Assembly: GCF_026212465.1 (NCBI RefSeq)
Contig: NC_080063.1
Span: forward strand, 5,347,201-5,411,200
Source: Amaranthus tricolor
Taxonomy: Eukaryota > Streptophyta > Magnoliopsida > Caryophyllales > Amaranthaceae
Direction: 5' to 3'
Length of the DNA: 64,000 bases
In this document: one piece after another, positions 52,504-63,850 of the stretch
Numbering within the stretch: the stretch's first letter is position 1
How the letters are laid out: every line of letters starts with the position of its first letter
Translations under genes and position numbers: made by a program
Notes under the pieces: model-generated
Databases searched by the model: none
Told to the model about the DNA's origin: nothing
What the model saw: only the letters and a program-made list of their open reading frames with translations

Positions 52504-52766
52504 TAAACTTAATTTCAAAAATAAGCGTCTCTATCTCTAAACCTAAGGTCAGGATTGTTCGCAGTTACTAACAGTGAACAAAAAAGTTGGTCAGAAAAAG
52601 TCAAAATTGTTTGTTTGCAGTTAGTATGTGCGAACAAAAGAGAAACAATGTCATAACGTTACAAGGGACAAAAAAACAAAAAAATTATTTGTTCGCAGTT
52701 ACTAACTGCAAATATATCTGACCTTAGACTCGGACATGAAAACGCTTATTTATGAAATTAAGTTTA
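52504..52766. mobile_element. Foldback MITE with GCAGTTACTAAC motifs
   Basis: TAAACTTAATTTCAAAAATA at the left pairs with TATGAAATTAAGTTTA at the right. Inside, GGTCAGGATTGTTCGCAGTT and TTCGCAGTTACTAACTGCAA face each other. It belongs with 34269-34592 and the larger element at 52940. Confidence 0.75.
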
Positions 52767-53100
52767 CCTAAAGATTTTTTTTTATTTTATTTTATTTTTT
52801 TATTAAAATTGCTTATTTGTTTCAATCTTTCTCTAATCAGTAGTCAAGTCGTTGATGTTTAAGCAATAGTTAGAATATAGATAGCTGTTGGTGGAAGAAG
52901 ATTTTGGATAATCATGTTGAATTCATACAAAACAACAGCGAAAAGATTGAAAAAAATAAGATAAATAAACAATTTAATTCCGAATATAAGATTCGGGAAA
53001 ACTTATGTCCCAAAATAAGCTTCCGTACATCCAAGCCTAGCCTCGGATAAGTCTCTGTTAGTAACAGCGAATGAGGAGAAAAAAAAAATTAAAAGGCCCT

Positions 53101-53174
53101 AAGTCGCTGTTAGTAACAGCGACTTAAGGAGTTGACCAGTCAACCCCTTAAGTCGCTGTTACTAACAGCGACTT
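53101..53174. repeat. Near-perfect palindrome inside the left arm
   Basis: AAGTCGCTGTTAGTAACAGC and the following bases form an inverted repeat with a short centre at GTTGACCAGTCAAC. Each half is itself a palindrome. The right arm has a single unit. Confidence 0.9.
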
Positions 53175-53308
53175 AAAAAAATAAATAAATAAATTTTTTT
53201 TTTTAAAAAATTTTAATAGTACTGAACTTGAAGTCGCTGTATTTTTTTGTTTTTGGAGCAGCTCGTTTTTTAACCTTCAAACAGTTATTTAATAGTAGAT
53301 GAACTAAC

Positions 53309-53351
53309 TATATAAACTTGTTATTGTTTGATTAATCTTCCGATGTGGGAC
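53309..53351 (-). promoter_or_regulatory. USE + TATA pair, left arm (minus strand)
   Basis: On the minus strand GTCCCACATCG (53341-53351) is followed by a TTTATATA box (53309-53316) about 25 bases away. RTCCCACATCG is the upstream sequence element of plant snRNA genes. The spacing resembles pol III-type (U6) genes rather than pol II-type ones. Confidence 0.6.
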
Positions 53352-53724
53352 TGTTATTGGAATACATCAAAATAAATGAAACCAAAAATTAGCTCACGAA
53401 TAGAGCACCGATGTGGGACTAATGTCGGCTCATCTTTGAAACAATACTACCCACTGCTCCAGCTGTATATCCTGCTAAACATGTTACACTAAGCTGCCTT
53501 GCTATGGAGCAATCTTCTGTTTTTTGACTTGAGAATATTAGAATATAAGAAATCCACAGTATGCTCAAATGTCGAGAACATCACCATCGAGACTGCACCA
53601 CAAACATCGAGGTATTGAATGATCCTTGCACTATGTCAAAGTCGACTTAAATTTGAAATCTAAAACCATATTTACACAATTCGAATGATCCTTAATCCTT
53701 ACAATATAATGATTAGTATATGAA

Positions 53725-54220
53725 TGTTATAGAAATGCAGGGTTTACATGGAAGGTTTCGACCCCAAAGTGGAATAAGCCCTCGGTAAAAACTGCAAATT
53801 GAAATGAAAAGGCAGTAGCAATCAATAGAAGAAATTAACACAAACAATTTATCTATATAGTAAGTTTCAATTACTAAAATCATACCCATGGAGTCCTTCG
53901 GCAGCATATAGTTTTGGGAATCCATCTAGCAACCCTTTACCAAAAACAGGTGCAACCACCTCTGCAGAAGCACTACTAGCAAAGAAAACAACATTTCTGT
54001 TGCTGTCTGCCAGCATATTTGAATAGAGATTCTTGAAGTACTCGTATAGACCGAACCTACAACCACCTTGCATACCATAACCAAAGAATTTGGTAGCCCA
54101 CCCTCTCCAAAGCACAAAAGGCCCTTGTTCTCTAAGTAAAGTTGATAGGCATAATGGGCGGCAAGGGAACACACAGAGAGTCTTCATAAAGCCCATGGGA
54201 ACAACTACAAGGTCCCACAC
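53725..54220 (-). pseudogene. Captured fragment of a mitochondrial phosphate carrier gene
   Basis: Minus-strand exons encode LLREQGPFVLWRGWATKFFG, YGMQGGCRFGLYEYFKNLYS, NRNVVFFASSASAEVVAP and KGLLDGFPKLYAAEGLHG. After an intron with a CAATTTGCAG acceptor they continue as YRGLIPLWGRNLP. This is the middle of a PHT3-type mitochondrial phosphate carrier. A PFEAVKVRVQTQ-like segment between SAEV and KGLLDG is missing, and the ends trail off into unrelated sequence. The intron is kept, so the capture was from DNA rather than from mRNA. It cannot make a working carrier, which needs about 300 residues and six membrane helices. Confidence 0.85.
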
Positions 54221-54324
54221 TCGTCAATTCATGTACAAGTTTAAATTCTCGTCGAGCACTGGAGGTGCCTGCATGTACAAGTCCCACATTGGAAGGGAGG
54301 ATAGGGAATTGAAAGGAAAAACCC

Positions 54325-54679
54325 ACAGTCCCACATCGGAAGATTAATCAAACAATAACAAGTTTATATACTTAATTCATCTACTATTAAATAATTGTTT
54401 GAAGGTTAAAAACGAGCTGCTCCAAAAACAAAAAATTACAGCGACTTCAAGTTCAGTACTATTAAAATTTAAAAAAAAAAAAATTTTTTTTTTAAGTCGC
54501 TGTTACTAACAGCGACTTAGGGCCTTTTAATATTTTTTTTTTCTCCTCATTCGCTGTTACTAACAGCGACTTACCCGAGGCTAGGCTTGGATGTACGGAA
54601 GCTTATTCTGGGACATAAGTTTTCCGAATCTTATATTCGGAATTAAATTGTTTATTTATCTTATTTTTTTCAATCTTTC
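54325..54679 (-). repeat. Right arm of the foldback element
   Basis: This is the reverse complement of 52940-53354, apart from the missing extra palindromic unit. Confidence 0.9.
54328..54370 (+). promoter_or_regulatory. USE + TATA pair, right arm (plus strand)
   Basis: GTCCCACATCG (54328-54338) is followed by TTTATATA (54363-54370), about 25 bases on. It mirrors the pair in the left arm, so both point outward. Partial USE-like words also lie at 53409-53419 (minus strand), 54212-54223 and 54281-54290. Confidence 0.6.
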
Positions 54680-55610
54680 AAACAACAGCAACAAACAGTC
54701 CAATACTTGATGGGCCAATGCTAGTCATTCTTGGGGCTTTACCTCCCCCTAGCCCTCAAAATTGGGCTAGGCCCAAATTTTCAAATGGACAAATCTCAAA
54801 AATTTGAAAAATTTAGCACATTTTAATAAAAAAATTCAAAATAAACGCAAGGTCAAACTAATTTCCAAATTAAACTATATGAGATAAGGATTTATTCCTT
54901 TTTAGTAACAAAGAACGAGACAAACCCAGTTAACAATTAAAAAAAATCTTCTAAGACTTTGTCCGTTGTTACTAATAATGAAATAACGAACAAAAATGAC
55001 AAAATCATTATATTTAAAAGAAAAAATATTGTATTACTTATTCGCTGTTATTAATAGAGAACAATTAACAATCCTTTTTTCATCATCATTTGAATGGTGT
55101 ATTTTTTTACTTCCTCAATCGACATCACAATTAAATTGCACATTTTTGGTATTCTTTTTTGCTGTTAGTAATAGCGAATAAAGTTGTAATAAATTTTGTT
55201 ATCTGTTGAGTGAATGAGCCTTGACCTTATGCTCGTACAGAGTATTTCATATCATAAGTGAACAAATTTTAAATTACTATGAGGCCTTTTGGAAATGTGC
55301 ACAATACAAATCCATGCATCGAACCAAAACGGACAATATCATACTTATGCGGATCATTTACGATTGGTGAGACCAACCTAAATAATTTATTTTTTAATTA
55401 CGCTAACTCAGTTTAGGCTCCGACGCAATTATCCTTCCTAGCTAGCTACAATCTTACATCAAGCGAATTAATAGTGACTAAGATTATTGCTTTAACATTG
55501 ACAAGTAGTTAATGAGGAGGAGTTAGTAAATAATGGTGATTTGTGAATTTAACAAATTATTTTTATTTGGAAAGATTTAAAAGGATGGGAGTTTTGTGAT
55601 TTAAATTTAC

Positions 55611-55920
55611 GGCTCGTTTGGTTAGTGGTACTAAATAATGGTAATGGGAATGACTTATAGTGTAAAATTTCATCAAAAGTTCAATGTCATTTTCATGGTA
55701 ATGAAACTTTGATCACAAAAAAGTTTTTTGTTCACAAATTTCCATCACCATCCAATACCACCTATCCCAATAATAATGATTGGAATAAATTTTATAAAAA
55801 AATGAGATGATTCAAGATGGACAAGCATGGACATCAAGATAGCCAACAGATTTTTCAACCAAAATTACACTAATTTTCATTCTCATTACTACCGTTTATT
55901 ACTACCTACCAAACATATTG
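55611..55920. mobile_element. MITE with GGCTCGTTTGGTTAG ends
   Basis: GGCTCGTTTGGTTAGTGGTA at the left pairs imperfectly with TACTACCTACCAAACATATT at the right. The motif is typical of PIF/Harbinger or hAT MITEs; I did not identify the target duplication. Confidence 0.5.
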
Positions 55921-56512
55921 TTACTTTTTTAGCTATGTATTATTTTACTATTATTTTTTTTTATAGTGATTATAAATCAACTCATGAACGAAGCCATGGG
56001 GAAAGTGGTCTATTATAGCATTTGCAATCATAATTAATCCCATGGGAAAAGTGGTCTCTTAAAGTATAGGAGTATTAGAAACTTTTAAGGTTGGGTCTCA
56101 AGGTGGTCAAAGTTATTATTTTTAGTTGTCCCCTTCGTTCTAAAGATTATAATATTAACCATAGACATAAATATTAAAAATTTAATAAAAATTATATTTT
56201 TAAATACACTTATTTTTCCTTTTGGTTTTATGCTACATAAATATTTTGCATAAGAATTAAAAAATCAATGATAATTCAAAAAATTATTATAACCTAAAAA
56301 AAAATTAGAAGTTAATAAAGTATATGCAACGAAAGACAAACTGGTCAAATAATTTGGCAAAGCTTGTGGATGATAAGACTAGTCAAGTCGGCAGTTTGTA
56401 AAGTATTAATTCCCAATCCCCATGAACCAAATCTTTTTTTAGCAAAAATTTTTCTATACCTTAACATTAGTAATTTATCATAATCAAATTAAATGTATTA
56501 TTTTTCTTTATA

Positions 56513-56772
56513 TATTTCCTCCATTCCAAAATACTTACAACATTTGGCTTTTTACGTAATTCAATGCACTAATTCAATCTTTAATATTTTTAATTATTTA
56601 TATTATTAAATTATAAAAATTTGATATTAATGATCTTTGTATTAAGATGATTCAAACAAAATCCAACATGTTTATGTTTTAACTTATAGATTATAAATTA
56701 ACCACAAATTAAAAAGGTAAATTAATAGTGTCATTTTTCTAATGTTCCGGACAATATGGAACGGAGAAAGTA
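56513..56772. mobile_element. Stowaway-like MITE
   Basis: TTCCTCCATTCCAAAATACT at the left and CAATATGGAACGGAGAAAGT at the right pair, with TA ends. Confidence 0.75.
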
Positions 56773-56798
56773 TTTACGTTAATCATTTTATTTTTTTA

Positions 56799-57053
56799 TA
56801 CTCGCTCCAATTTACAACTAATGCCCCATATTGATTTGTCACAAATATTAAGAAAAGGTAGGGATCACTTTAAATAAGTAGATGACATGTGATTTTAAGA
56901 GTAAATTGGTAAAAAAAATATATTAGTACTTTTATTTTTAAATTAAAGTGAAATTTTAAGGATAAGCTGGTAAAAAATGGATGCTATAAATAGAAATAGG
57001 ATATTCAAGGTAAACTTACCTAAAAAAAGAAATAAGACATTTCCTCTGAGAGA
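56799..57053. mobile_element. Stowaway-like MITE, degenerate
   Basis: TACTCGCTCCAATTTACAAC at the left pairs loosely with GACATTTCCTCTGAGAGAGT at the right. Confidence 0.5.
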
Positions 57054-58689
57054 GTGTTTTTCCTTATTTATACTCTCATTGTACCGACTATTTATATACC
57101 GTACAATTGTCATTAGATTATCACTTTTTTCTTACTAATTTTTTTTACTATTCTCTTCTCTTATGTGGTCTCATATTTTCTTACCCAATTTTTTTTTATA
57201 ATTGGTTTTAAACCAAGTTAATCAAGTTGGACATTTATTAAAATATGAGCGACTACTTTTAAGGGAAGATGGTTAAAAATAAGCCAAATTTTCCTTTATT
57301 CATCGACAATAAACTCAATTATTATTTAGTTGAAATAAATTCACCTATTAAGTATATTTGCTAAAAAATAAACTAACCAATTCTTTATCTTTATTTTCAA
57401 AGCTTTTTTGTAAGTAAAAAATTAAGAATAAAACAATAGTTAGTTTATTTTCAACAATTATACCAAAAAGGTAAATTTAATTCCGTCTAAAATGAAATTC
57501 AAATAAAAAATAGTGAATCATCATCCAATAAATATTATGTATGATTGAAAATGAGCTTATCCATGAGCTATATTCTCACCTGAGAGCAAATGATTTGAAT
57601 AATATTTTAAAATTTAGGTTTTATTTTTTTTTTTTTTAGTTTCACCCATTATTTTCCAGTAAGAAATTAAACCAAAATTATCCAATAACATACATTTCTA
57701 TATTTGTTTTTGAGTCAATAATCTTTTTTTTTTAGATGAATTCAAAAGTCCTTAAAACATGCATAATGGTGAAATATTGGGTCGTTATTACTAAAAAAAG
57801 TCAAAATTTATAAAATAAATTAGTTACACTCTAATATATATTTATTTTCCGACTTATGATAAATAAATCAGCTCGTTTTGTATGAGATTGTTTCACAATT
57901 AAACGGACTATATAATTAGATTATTTTTCTAATTAATCACTTTAAAATTATAGTGATGCACTAAATGTACACGTGTAAATCCATTTAAAGTGGTAGGGGT
58001 GTTGGTGTTAGGTGGGGTGTACGATGAAGGGGTGTCGACACATTTTCTCCAATTAAAATTTTTTTATTTCTCATAAAAAGATGATATAGTGATATATGAT
58101 TTTGTTTTTATTTTTATGAGGTGATATGTTGGTCATTTAGACTTTTTGAAAAAAATAACATGCAAATGTAGAACCTTTATATAGAATAAAAAAAATGAAT
58201 CTTTAAAAATAATCATCTCTAAAGATCAAAATTTTGAAATTAAATTTTCCAAATTACTAAATGATATCCATTCGTTATGAAGTTTTCTCCATGTAGGATG
58301 CCAATTTGAAGTTCCCAATAATGCCCGTTAGGTGTTACTATATTTTTTGAAAATATTTGATTATTGTTCACACAATAAATAAAATCATTTTGACCATATT
58401 TATACAAACTACTTATTCTTTTTTTTTTTCATCTTTCCATTTAATTTTTTATTTTTACAGTTTTTAATGCAAATACAAAAATTAAATTACTTTAATTATG
58501 GGTTTAAAATAATTATAAAAATTAGACAAAACATTTATTGACGAGAATATATATACTTTCACTTAAATATAATTTTTTATGTGGATGGATGAAAATTTAT
58601 ATTAAACTTTTGACTCTAAAATTTTGATTATTTATCCGAGAATAACAATAAAAAAAGAGCACTACTTATAAAAGTTAAAACTGAAATAA

Positions 58690-59525
58690 TTGTTAAGACC
58701 GATACGATGCGAAGTACTTTGATGAACGATAACGATTTCAATGAACTAACAAACGTTTGACGGAAATAAAATTGAAAAATAACACAATGATTTAAAGAGG
58801 TTCACCCAATGATGGCTTCGTCCTTCAGGATGTGTAGTTGCTTGTTTGTATTATTTCAATGGAGCAAAACACTCTTATAATGAAGTATTACAATTGAGTA
58901 AGAAATAAACAAAGGCTGTGTGTTTGACTTAGAGGTTGTGTTTGATGTGTTTTGGTTTGCTAATGAGCTCTCTATTTATAGTGCTAAGTACATTCAATGA
59001 TAATTGCTCACTTAATACATCCTTAATGCTGAAAATGAATAATTTGTAACAGCTCCAAGAGACTTGATTAGTCAAAGAAAGCATCTAAGGCATCCAGACA
59101 GTCACGCTCGTTCGAGCAGTAATGGAGCTCGTTCGAGCAGCTCCAAGTTCAAACCTTTTAATCAGTGCAGCACACTACGCTCAACTTCATTCGTTCGAGC
59201 GACTGAAGTCTAGACTTTCTATTTGCTCCTGTTTCATACGCTCGTTCAAGGCACAAGGGATTCTTTGGGCTACCTTGTTTGAGCATTTAGTGCAGAGCCA
59301 TAGACTATTCAACTTCATTCATCAATCATTTTAAGGTCCATAATTAAGTGCTACCATCAAAATATCCATAACTCATGCATTAACCAACACACTTAATCAT
59401 CACATTTAACACTATATTAAGTAACCAATTTAAACACCCATATTAACATACTCATGGAATTTCATCCCAAGAGTCCACTTATAAATGCACACTTTAATTT
59501 GTGCACTCAAGTCACACATTCATAA
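58690..59525 (-). mobile_element. Solo LTR, copy 2 (same family as 20737-21565)
   Basis: Shared blocks include AATGAGCTCTCTATTTATAG, several CTCGTTCGAGCAG-like units, CCTTGTTTGAGCATTTAG and a tail with CACACTTAATC and GTGCACTCAAGTC. No retrotransposon genes adjoin it. It starts at or near TGTTAAGACC. Confidence 0.7.
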
Positions 59526-60366
59526 TAAAAATATGAAAGAATTATTATATGGAAAAACTATTGGTTAAGTAATAATTTAAGTCAAACTACTAAAAAGTGA
59601 AGTATCTTAAAGCGCAGCCTACGCAGAATTGCCAAAATCTTCATTGCTAGAATATTAAACAAAATCTCAAAAAGAAAAATATTAAACAAGACAGGTTTTA
59701 TAACTTTTACTTTACTAGGGTGTATTTAAAATGAATGGTCTATAAATTTGATAAAGTCTTAGTAAATAATAATTATTTATAAGGTTAATAAATTACTTTT
59801 ATGTGGTAGGATGTAATATGGTGAGAATTTTATTATTTTAATTTATCTTTCTTGATTTTGTTTATTTTAATATTATTTTTTTGTCTTTTTATAGTGATTT
59901 ATAAATCGCAGTTATTGATTAGGAATTTTTTATAAATTTTGGGTCCTCTCGAAAGGGAGAATAGTAATTAGTAAGGTAGACTGTGTCTATTCGGATGTTC
60001 GCATGGGTTTTCAGTTAACATTTTGAATTGGATTACTTTAATTCTTGAGCTTATGTGCCCATTACATAGGTAAACATCTTGACAATTTAATTTTGAATTT
60101 TGTATATGGATTATTTCTGATTAGTCAACTCATATTTAATTTCAGTTAATTAGATCAATTTTTAGATAAATGTCGTATTATGTGTATACTTAAAATGAAT
60201 AAACTACAATATAGTTTATAACAATGCAAGCAATAGTTATCATTTAATACCTCTATTGAACGAAGTACAAAAATCTAATTTTATCATAATAACTTAATAT
60301 GTATATTATGTGGCTCTTGACTCTTAATTACCCCCACCTGTTTTAATCAAATATCCCAATTGATTT
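59526..60366. other. AT-rich intergenic DNA
   Basis: Nothing recognisable. Confidence 0.5.
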
Positions 60367-60611
60367 TTTCATATTTATCGATGTATTATTTTAATTCAAA
60401 ATAAAATCTCACTTGATTATATTATTAATTTTGAAGTTTGAAAATAAAATATAAACTAAAAATAATTAGTAAATAATGTCACAAAATAATTTCATATTTA
60501 TCGATTTATTATTTTAATTCAAAATAAAATCTCACTTGATTATATATTAATTTTGAAGTTTGAAAATAAAATATAAACTAAAAATAATTAGTAAATAATG
60601 TCACGAAATAA
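60367..60611. repeat. Tandem duplication of a ~122-bp unit
   Basis: TTTCATATTTATCGATGTAT (60367) and TTTCATATTTATCGATTTAT (60490) start two units that stay almost identical to TAAATAATGTCAC(A/G)AAATAA. Confidence 0.95.
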
Positions 60612-61843
60612 GTAATACATTTGATCAGATAAGAGAGAATTAAACAATTAATCATTTAAATTTTTTGTATACTAAATTGTTCTACAGAGTTGGATCCACT
60701 GCTTTTTCATGAATAGCTTATTCTCTCATTTAAAAGAGCATAACAAATAATACGATTACCTATTACTAGTATAAAATCATTAATATGATGGGTAAATTAT
60801 TAATAATAAATTAACTTTTAGTTGATCGCTAAAAATAAACTCATATGAGGCATATCTCACGGTGAAACCGTCTCATATAATTATTTGTGTTTTTATTTTT
60901 AAAGAAATTCACCTATTACGTATATTTGCTAAAGATAAATCAACGTATTATTTATAACAATCTTCATAGCTTCTTTATAAGTCAATAATTAGAAATAAAT
61001 ACTAGTTTAATTTAATTTTCAGTAATTATATCAAATAGGTAAATTTATATTTTAAAAAAAATAATTTATTTTTAGCAGATCGAGCAAATATTAATTATTT
61101 TTTAAAATTTCCCCCAACATAAATCGTTATATAACCATTAATATATATCGAGTATTACTCTTTTTATCACATACTATGTTCTTGCACTTTTTTTTTTTTT
61201 GATTTGCATGAATTTTCATGTCAGTTTGTTCCATTAATTTTTTATATTTTGAATTTTTTTGATAATAATCTCACTTTTGTTTTTTTAATCTCTTCTATCA
61301 ATTTATTATTTTTTTATTTTATCTCATTTTTTTTTAATCCATTCCAATTTCCAGTTTAACTAACTTCACAAAAAATATAATTGTGCATTTTGAGAGAAAT
61401 ATATGGATTTTTCTTTTGTAGCTTGATCATATTTTTGGAGTATTTTAATAAGACTACAATTCAACTTTATGTCACAAATTGTGAGGAGGTTTCTGGTGTT
61501 TCAAAACGGCGAAAAGATAAATTACAATATTGTTTTGTGTAAAGGAAAACGCGGAAACTAGAAACTACCAAAAGTCTTGGTTGATATCCTTATTGTTTTG
61601 ACATATTGATCAGTCTCATTAAAATTATAATATTTCGTAAATTTATGTGAGAGTTTTTAATAGGATAAAATGTTGCAATTTATAATGGGATGGAGGAGTA
61701 GATATTTTACATTTAATGTAAATCGAGGATAAAAAGACTATGTGGGATTTGATTTTAAAATCTTGTCTAAAAAAATATGTATTCTATGTAAATTGAGAGT
61801 TTGAGACCCGTGTCTCAAGATAAAGCAATCTATATACATATAT
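60612..61843. other. AT-rich intergenic DNA
   Basis: Homopolymer T tracts and no gene signal. Confidence 0.5.
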
Positions 61844-62091
61844 TACTTCCTCTATTCCAAAATATTTGCAACATCTGACTTTTTATGTACTTTAATAATT
61901 CTACCCTTGATATTTTAATTATGTGTAGCAAAAAAATTATAAAAAGTGCATATTAATAATTTTTATATTGAGACGAATCTAATAAGATTTTATTGAAATA
62001 TGTTTTAACTTATAAATTAAAAACTAAATGAAAATCAACGAAATGAATGAATATGTAAATCCTAATGTTACATTTATTTTGAAAGGGAGTA
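61844..62091. mobile_element. Stowaway-like MITE
   Basis: TACTTCCTCTATTCCAAAAT at the left pairs with ATTTTGAAAGGGAGTAAG at the right, with the AT-rich body usual for this family. Confidence 0.75.
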
Positions 62092-63129
62092 AGTATTAAC
62101 CTATATTCCCCAAACGGAGTAAGAAAGTACTTTATATAGCTTCCTTTGTACAATACTCCTTCATCTCCATGAATTAGCATCATTGGCTTTAACACATTCT
62201 CTTGATTTCTTTTTATTTATCCACTTTAAATTTTTTCATTTTAAGAAAGAAAAATTTAAATTTGACTTTTGAAGTATATAATGAAGAGACAATATATTCA
62301 TTTGAGATCGTGTTTGATTTGTATTGATGCAAAAGAATTTTAATATATAGTGTTTACAATTTTTATAATGCGTACTAAAAAATATTAAAACTCAAAATTT
62401 AGTTTAAAATGCGTTTAAAAGTAAAATTGACAAATAAAAAAAATTAAATATTATAAAAACTTGGATATAGGGATTTATTGATTTAAAGTAGTGATATATC
62501 TAGATATGGGAGAGAAAATAAAAGTAAAATGAATGGTAAAGTTTTGTCTAAAACTAAAAATAAGGAAAATTCATTATGGCAAAATAAAAATTGGCAAAAT
62601 TCATTATGATGAAGAAGTAGTGACTTTTGCAAAAACTAGTGACCTATTTGGGTCAAACCACCTAAAGAGGAGAGCTTCCTATTTGTCAAAAGTTTAGTTA
62701 TCTCTCTTTCTATCCCATTGATCAATTTACTACGTTTTTCATTTTCATTCCTATCCATTTGCTACTCTCTCATATTAATGGATATTTGGGTTTTACACCA
62801 AAATTAAAGAGAGATGAGGGACCACTTAAAAGTGGGTGGAAAACTCTATTTTTTCTTAAAGAGCATTGATATTTATGTGTTGTTGTGTAGTTGTATGGTC
62901 AAAAGATTAAAAAAAATGGGACATAATCAATAAATTCACCCAATAAAAAAATGTTCCTAAATCAATAAATAGGAGAGAGTATATTTTAATTTTAAACATA
63001 GTACTATTACTTTTATTTTTTATATTCTATCTTATTTTTAAATACTTTACTATTTTATTTGATTTGTCATTATATTCAGTTTCTTAATTTGATTGGAGTA
63101 GTACTCTCTATTTTCTGAAATAACACCAC
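62092..63129. other. AT-rich intergenic DNA
   Basis: No gene. A possible degenerate MITE end AAATAGGAGAGAGTA lies at 62966-62980. Confidence 0.4.
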
Positions 63130-63500
63130 TACTACAACAAAATCAACTTTTTGCGACATAAGATTTAGTAACATTAAAAAATATCACTGATTTATATTTT
63201 TAGTATAATAATTATTGATTTTTATTTTAAGTTCTACTAAAAAGTGATTTAGTGACACTTTATTTGGCTTTTAGCAACATATGTAATTGTTACTATAGTC
63301 TATAGTGGCATTTATGAGAAATGTCACTAAAATTTATGTCACAAAAAGCTTTAGTATGACTTTAAAGAGTATAATAAATGTCACTAAATTCACTATATAT
63401 ACCCTTAAAAATTTAAAATAGTGACATTTAAATTAAATACCACTAAATATACACTACTAAAAATATAAATTAAATTGTAGTAACTTAACTTAAAAACTAT
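63130..63500. mobile_element. Possible CACTA-type small element
   Basis: CACTACTACAACAAAATCAA is a CACTA-like terminus. The interior has many AGTGACA/TGTCACT words in both orientations, so the element folds on itself. A matching right terminus was not found. Confidence 0.4.
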
Positions 63501-63574
63501 CATATTTTTTAGTCAAATAGTACTGTAGTCGGTCTCCTGAGAGATCGTCGTTTTGTGAGACGTCTTTCAATCCC

Positions 63575-63850
63575 AACCCATTAAATCTTAATGTCCATTT
63601 ATTGTATCCTTAATGCTTAGTTGCTTGCGTATATTATCTTTAATGCCTACTTACAATATACTTAATGCCCACCGACATATTCTTAATACCTACCGAGAAC
63701 TTAACCTACCAGCCTACTTGCCATATCCTTAATGCCTACTTACAATATCTTAATGCCTACTTATAATATACTTAATGCCCATCGAATTAGTACTTAAGTA
63801 TTTACAATATTTTAAATGTCTATTTATAATATTTTTAATGTCTACTAAAA
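63575..63850. repeat. Degenerate tandem array of TTAATGCCTACTTA units
   Basis: About a dozen units of 18-24 bp vary around CTTAATGCCTACTTACAATA. Spacing and sequence drift toward the right end. Confidence 0.8.

Larger units (their letters stand above)
52940..53354 (+). repeat. Left arm of the foldback element
   Basis: This matches the reverse complement of 54325-54679 from AAAGATTGAAAAAAATAAG inward to CGATGTGGGACTGT. It is about 60 bp longer because it contains an extra palindromic unit (53101-53174). Confidence 0.9.
52940..54679. mobile_element. Foldback, Pack-MULE-like element carrying a host gene fragment
   Basis: The direct repeat AAACAACAGC flanks the element (52930-52939 and 54680-54689), the 9-11 bp size typical of Mutator-like insertions. 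Long inverted arms (52940-53354 and 54325-54679) enclose a loop of about 970 bp with exons from a mitochondrial phosphate carrier gene. No transposase is present. The arms contain CGCTGTTA(C/G)TAACAGCG cores and outward-facing USE/TATA pairs. Confidence 0.85.
54690..58689. other. Intergenic DNA rich in small elements
   Basis: No gene is visible. Related GCTGTTA-type foldback pieces lie near 54958-55190. MITE candidates are listed separately. Confidence 0.6.

Noticed and set aside
59122..59334. 70-codon frame
   Set aside because: It lies wholly within the repeated LTR at 58690-59525 and has no recognised domain.
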